The notes below the pieces were generated by a model. The model was not told the origin of the DNA. It made no database searches and saw nothing but the letters and a program-made list of their open reading frames with translations. From assembly GCA_046541015.1 (NCBI GenBank), contig JBKHEA010000006.1:1-64000 (forward strand): a stretch of DNA of 64,000 nt, given 5' to 3'. Position numbers and translations under genes: made by a program. The DNA is from Liberiplasma sp046541015 (GTDB lineage: Bacteria > Bacillota_I > Bacilli_A > Izemoplasmatales > Izemoplasmataceae). Shown here in pieces: positions 62,011-64,000 of this stretch. How positions within the stretch are numbered: position 1 is the stretch's first letter; each line of letters opens with the position of its first letter.

Positions 62011-62057
62011 GATAAAAAAAACGCGGTAGATTCACTATGAATCTACCGTGTCTTTTT
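62011..62057. terminator. Bidirectional terminator between the PRD regulator and ptsH
   Basis: ACGCGGTAGATTCA (62021-62034) / TGAATCTACCGTGT (62038-62051) with poly-A before and T-run after. Confidence 0.88.
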
Positions 62058-62062
62058 ATTTA

Positions 62063-62326
62063 CTAAATGAGATTATTATCTTTAAAAACGCTTAAAATAT
62101 TTTCTAATGCAGTATCTTCATCATCACCTGTAACATGAATTGTAACAGTTGATTGAGAAGGAATACCTAAACTCATAACCCCTAAGATACTTTTTAGATT
62201 TACGGTTTTATCTTTGTATGTAATCGTCGATTCGCTTTGATATTTTGCAGCCTCTTTACATACGAGTGAGGCAGGGCGTGCATGCATACCTGCTTCATCT
62301 TTAATAGTTATTTCAATGCTTTTCAT
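62063..62326 (-). CDS. ptsH: Phosphocarrier protein HPr
   Basis: 87 aa, standard length. Phosphorylated His15 in GMHARPAS, and regulatory Ser46 in LKSILGVMSLGI, the site used by HPr kinase in Firmicutes. It starts inside the 3' end of ptsI (14-bp overlap). Confidence 0.97.
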   Translation of the reverse strand: MKSIEITIKDEAGMHARPASLVCKEAAKYQSESTITYKDKTVNLKSILGVMSLGIPSQSTVTIHVTGDDEDTALENILSVFKDNNLI

Positions 62327-64000
62327 TTTTGTCCTCCAAATATTTATTTATTCTATCTTTAACAGCACCTGCAGAATCTAGTGCTAAAACATCTGCTAAT
62401 AATTCATCTAAACTTTTTTTAGTGACAGTGCTTAATAAAGCACGAATTTCTAAAATATGTGCTGGTGTCATTGATATTTCATCAATCTGCATGGCTACAA
62501 GAAGTAAGGCAATTTCTTTTACACCACCGAGTTCACCACATAAACCACTTTCAATATTGGCATCACGTGCTTTAGTGATAATGTCATTTAATAAACGCAG
62601 TAAGGTTGGATCAAAGGGTTCATATAAATAAGCTACCTTTTCATTCATACGGTCTGCGGCATATAGGTACTGAATTAAATCATTACTCCCTATTGAAATA
62701 AAATCAATGTGGCCTTTAAAGGCACTAATATTTAAAGCGGCACTAGGGATTTCAATCATAATTCCAACTTTTATATTTTTTTGATAAGCTATATTTTCTT
62801 GATCTAAGGCAATTGTCACTTCATGTAAGATTTTTTTAGCTTTTACTAACTCATCAAGTCGTGCAATCATAGGAAACATGATGCGACAAGCAGATTGATC
62901 TTTACTTGCAATAAGTAACGCTTTTAATTGTGTTTTAAATAAATCAACTTCATTAAAACATAGTCTTATAGCACGTTCCCCTAAGAATGGGTTATCTTCT
63001 TGATCTTGTTTTAAATAAGGTAAGGCTTTATCGCCACCTATATCAAGTGTTCTAACAATGACAGGGTCAATCGCATCAAAAACATCTTTATACGCTTTGA
63101 TTTGATCGTCTAAAGTTGGCATGGTTTGACTGTCCATAAATAAAAATTCAGTACGGAATAAACCAACGCCTTCTGCGCCGTTAGCAATTAAGGATGGGAT
63201 ATCATTTGATGAGCCAATATTTGCGTAAAGTTTTACACTGTGGCCATCTTGAGTTTTTGTCGCTTTATCTTTAAAAGCATGAAAACTTGCTAATTGATCT
63301 AAATAAATTTGTTTTTTCTTTTTTAAGTTATTTATGAGGGTTTCACTTGGATGAATACTGATTTCATGGTCAATAGCATCTAATGCGATAAGGTCGCCAT
63401 TCTTAACAGCATCCATAATGCCTTTAACGCCGACAATCGCAGGAATATCAAGGGCTCTTGCCATAATTGCTGTATGTGATGTATAACCACCTAGTTCTGT
63501 GATAAAGCCTAAAACAAAGGTTTTATTTAAAAGTGCTGTATCACTGGGGGTTAAGTCTTTAGCAATTAAGATAATCGGTTCATCAATTAGCGTTAAATCT
63601 TTAAGAGGGTTCCCAACTAAATAAGATAAAACACGGTATGCGATGTCTTTAATATCTAAAGCACGTTCTTTAAAATATTCATCCTCCATACTTTCAAACA
63701 TGGTGATAAAAGCTTTCGTAGATTCGTCATACGCTTTTGCGGGATGTAAATGCTCATTTTGAATGCGATCTTTAACATCTTTAATTAGTTCAACATCATT
63801 AATCATTTCAATATGCGCATCAAAAATGGCTAAATGTTCACTATCTAAGCGATCTTTTGCGTTTTCCTTGATAGTTTTTAAATCATTCGTACTTTGTAAA
63901 ATCGCTTGATCAAATGCTTTTAAGCAAGTATTGATATCATCACAAGTGGTTTCTTTAATGATGATTTTGGGCTTTTCAAGTTTAAATGCTTTTGCAATAC
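62313..64000 (-). CDS. ptsI: PTS enzyme I, N terminus cut by the window
   Basis: The frame continues without a stop from 62313 to the window edge, encoding 562 residues; only about the first ten are missing (the edge reads GIAKAFKLEK). The phosphorylation loop is GGYTSHTAIMARALDIPAIVG (split site His), and the PEP-binding part has FRTEFLFMD, GGDKALPYL and GSNDLIQY. EI transfers phosphate from PEP to HPr. The gene precedes ptsH, opposite to the common ptsH-ptsI order. Confidence 0.96.
   Translation of the reverse strand, partial: IAKAFKLEKPKIIIKETTCDDINTCLKAFDQAILQSTNDLKTIKENAKDRLDSEHLAIFDAHIEMINDVELIKDVKDRIQNEHLHPAKAYDESTKAFITMFESMEDEYFKERALDIKDIAYRVLSYLVGNPLKDLTLIDEPIILIAKDLTPSDTALLNKTFVLGFITELGGYTSHTAIMARALDIPAIVGVKGIMDAVKNGDLIALDAIDHEISIHPSETLINNLKKKKQIYLDQLASFHAFKDKATKTQDGHSVKLYANIGSSNDIPSLIANGAEGVGLFRTEFLFMDSQTMPTLDDQIKAYKDVFDAIDPVIVRTLDIGGDKALPYLKQDQEDNPFLGERAIRLCFNEVDLFKTQLKALLIASKDQSACRIMFPMIARLDELVKAKKILHEVTIALDQENIAYQKNIKVGIMIEIPSAALNISAFKGHIDFISIGSNDLIQYLYAADRMNEKVAYLYEPFDPTLLRLLNDIITKARDANIESGLCGELGGVKEIALLLVAMQIDEISMTPAHILEIRALLSTVTKKSLDELLADVLALDSAGAVKDRINKYLEDKNEKH

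Noticed and set aside
1..64000. Reassignment of TGA to Trp, as in many Mollicutes
   Set aside because: Several genes end in TGA with overlapping starts (yfmF/yfmH, ruvB/queA, the 53-aa gene/yggS) and conserved Trp positions use TGG.
1..64000. CRISPR arrays, insertion sequences, integrases or prophage genes
   Set aside because: No repeat-spacer array, transposase motif or phage structural gene was seen; the only recombinase is XerD in its housekeeping setting.

Overview
The window is an AT-rich chromosomal segment with standard-code genes: TGA terminates many reading frames (for example the yfmF gene at 57743 and the small ORF at 49415) and TGG is used for Trp. Gene content (ftsZ, sepF, yggT, a T-box-controlled ileS, PTS with a PRD regulator, mutS2, rnhC, lepA, paired yfmF/yfmH peptidases) and the gene order around xerD-deoB and ftsZ-yggS-sepF-yggT-ileS match low-GC Gram-positive bacteria. 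The small gene set, the AT bias and the lack of peptidoglycan genes next to ftsZ suggest an Acholeplasma/Izemoplasma-like member of the Mollicutes or a close relative; this placement is an inference.

Region 1 (1-3931) looks like accessory DNA at the 3' end of a tRNA-Arg(TCT). It holds a SPASM-type radical SAM maturase broken by a frameshift, a secreted permuted papain-like (YiiX/NlpC-P60-type) protein, a small membrane protein and a lipoprotein, and it ends with a degenerate second copy of the tRNA 3' end. The maturase promoter has a run of nine G in its -35/-10 spacer (a possible phase-variation switch), followed by a leader that can fold as terminator or antiterminator. Region 2 (4026-6453) is an ArsR-regulated operon (arsR, ArsP/YraQ-type permease, CxxC thioredoxin-like protein) plus a YczE-type membrane protein. 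Region 3 (6477-14780) has tRNA-Val and tRNA-Leu, a degenerate ADP-ribosylglycohydrolase-like protein, an orphan Mrp-D/NuoM-like antiporter subunit, an AEC transporter, threonine aldolase, a sugar-nucleotide-type epimerase and an acyP-yjbQ-RDD operon.

Region 4 (14910-32543) is mainly housekeeping: DUF1576/flavodoxin operon, rnhC, mutS2, trxA, truB-ribF, rpsO with a leader, an AI-2E-type exporter, a UPF0316 protein, pnp, RNase P RNA, lepA and hemW-xerD-deoB. Region 5 (32602-39005) is a two-gene operon, ATGA-overlapped, encoding two giant, essentially all-coiled-coil proteins (about 958 and 1173 aa) with no recognisable enzymatic domain. Region 6 (39148-42379) has ruvB-queA and, on the other strand, a three-gene DUF2089/SHOCT-like regulatory cassette.

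Region 7 (42618-51388) has a two-gene acyl-CoA dehydratase activase/dehydratase-like system, tgt, ftsZ, an unlisted 53-aa membrane protein, yggS, a short sepF, yggT and a membrane protein occupying the usual ylmH/divIVA slot. Region 8 (51391-64000) has T-box ileS, a second YczE paralogue with deoC-deoD nucleoside salvage, the yfmF-yfmH M16 pair, an alpha/beta hydrolase, a PRD-type PTS regulator, and ptsI-ptsH in reversed order, ptsI running off the window edge. No CRISPR array, insertion sequence or integrase was found.
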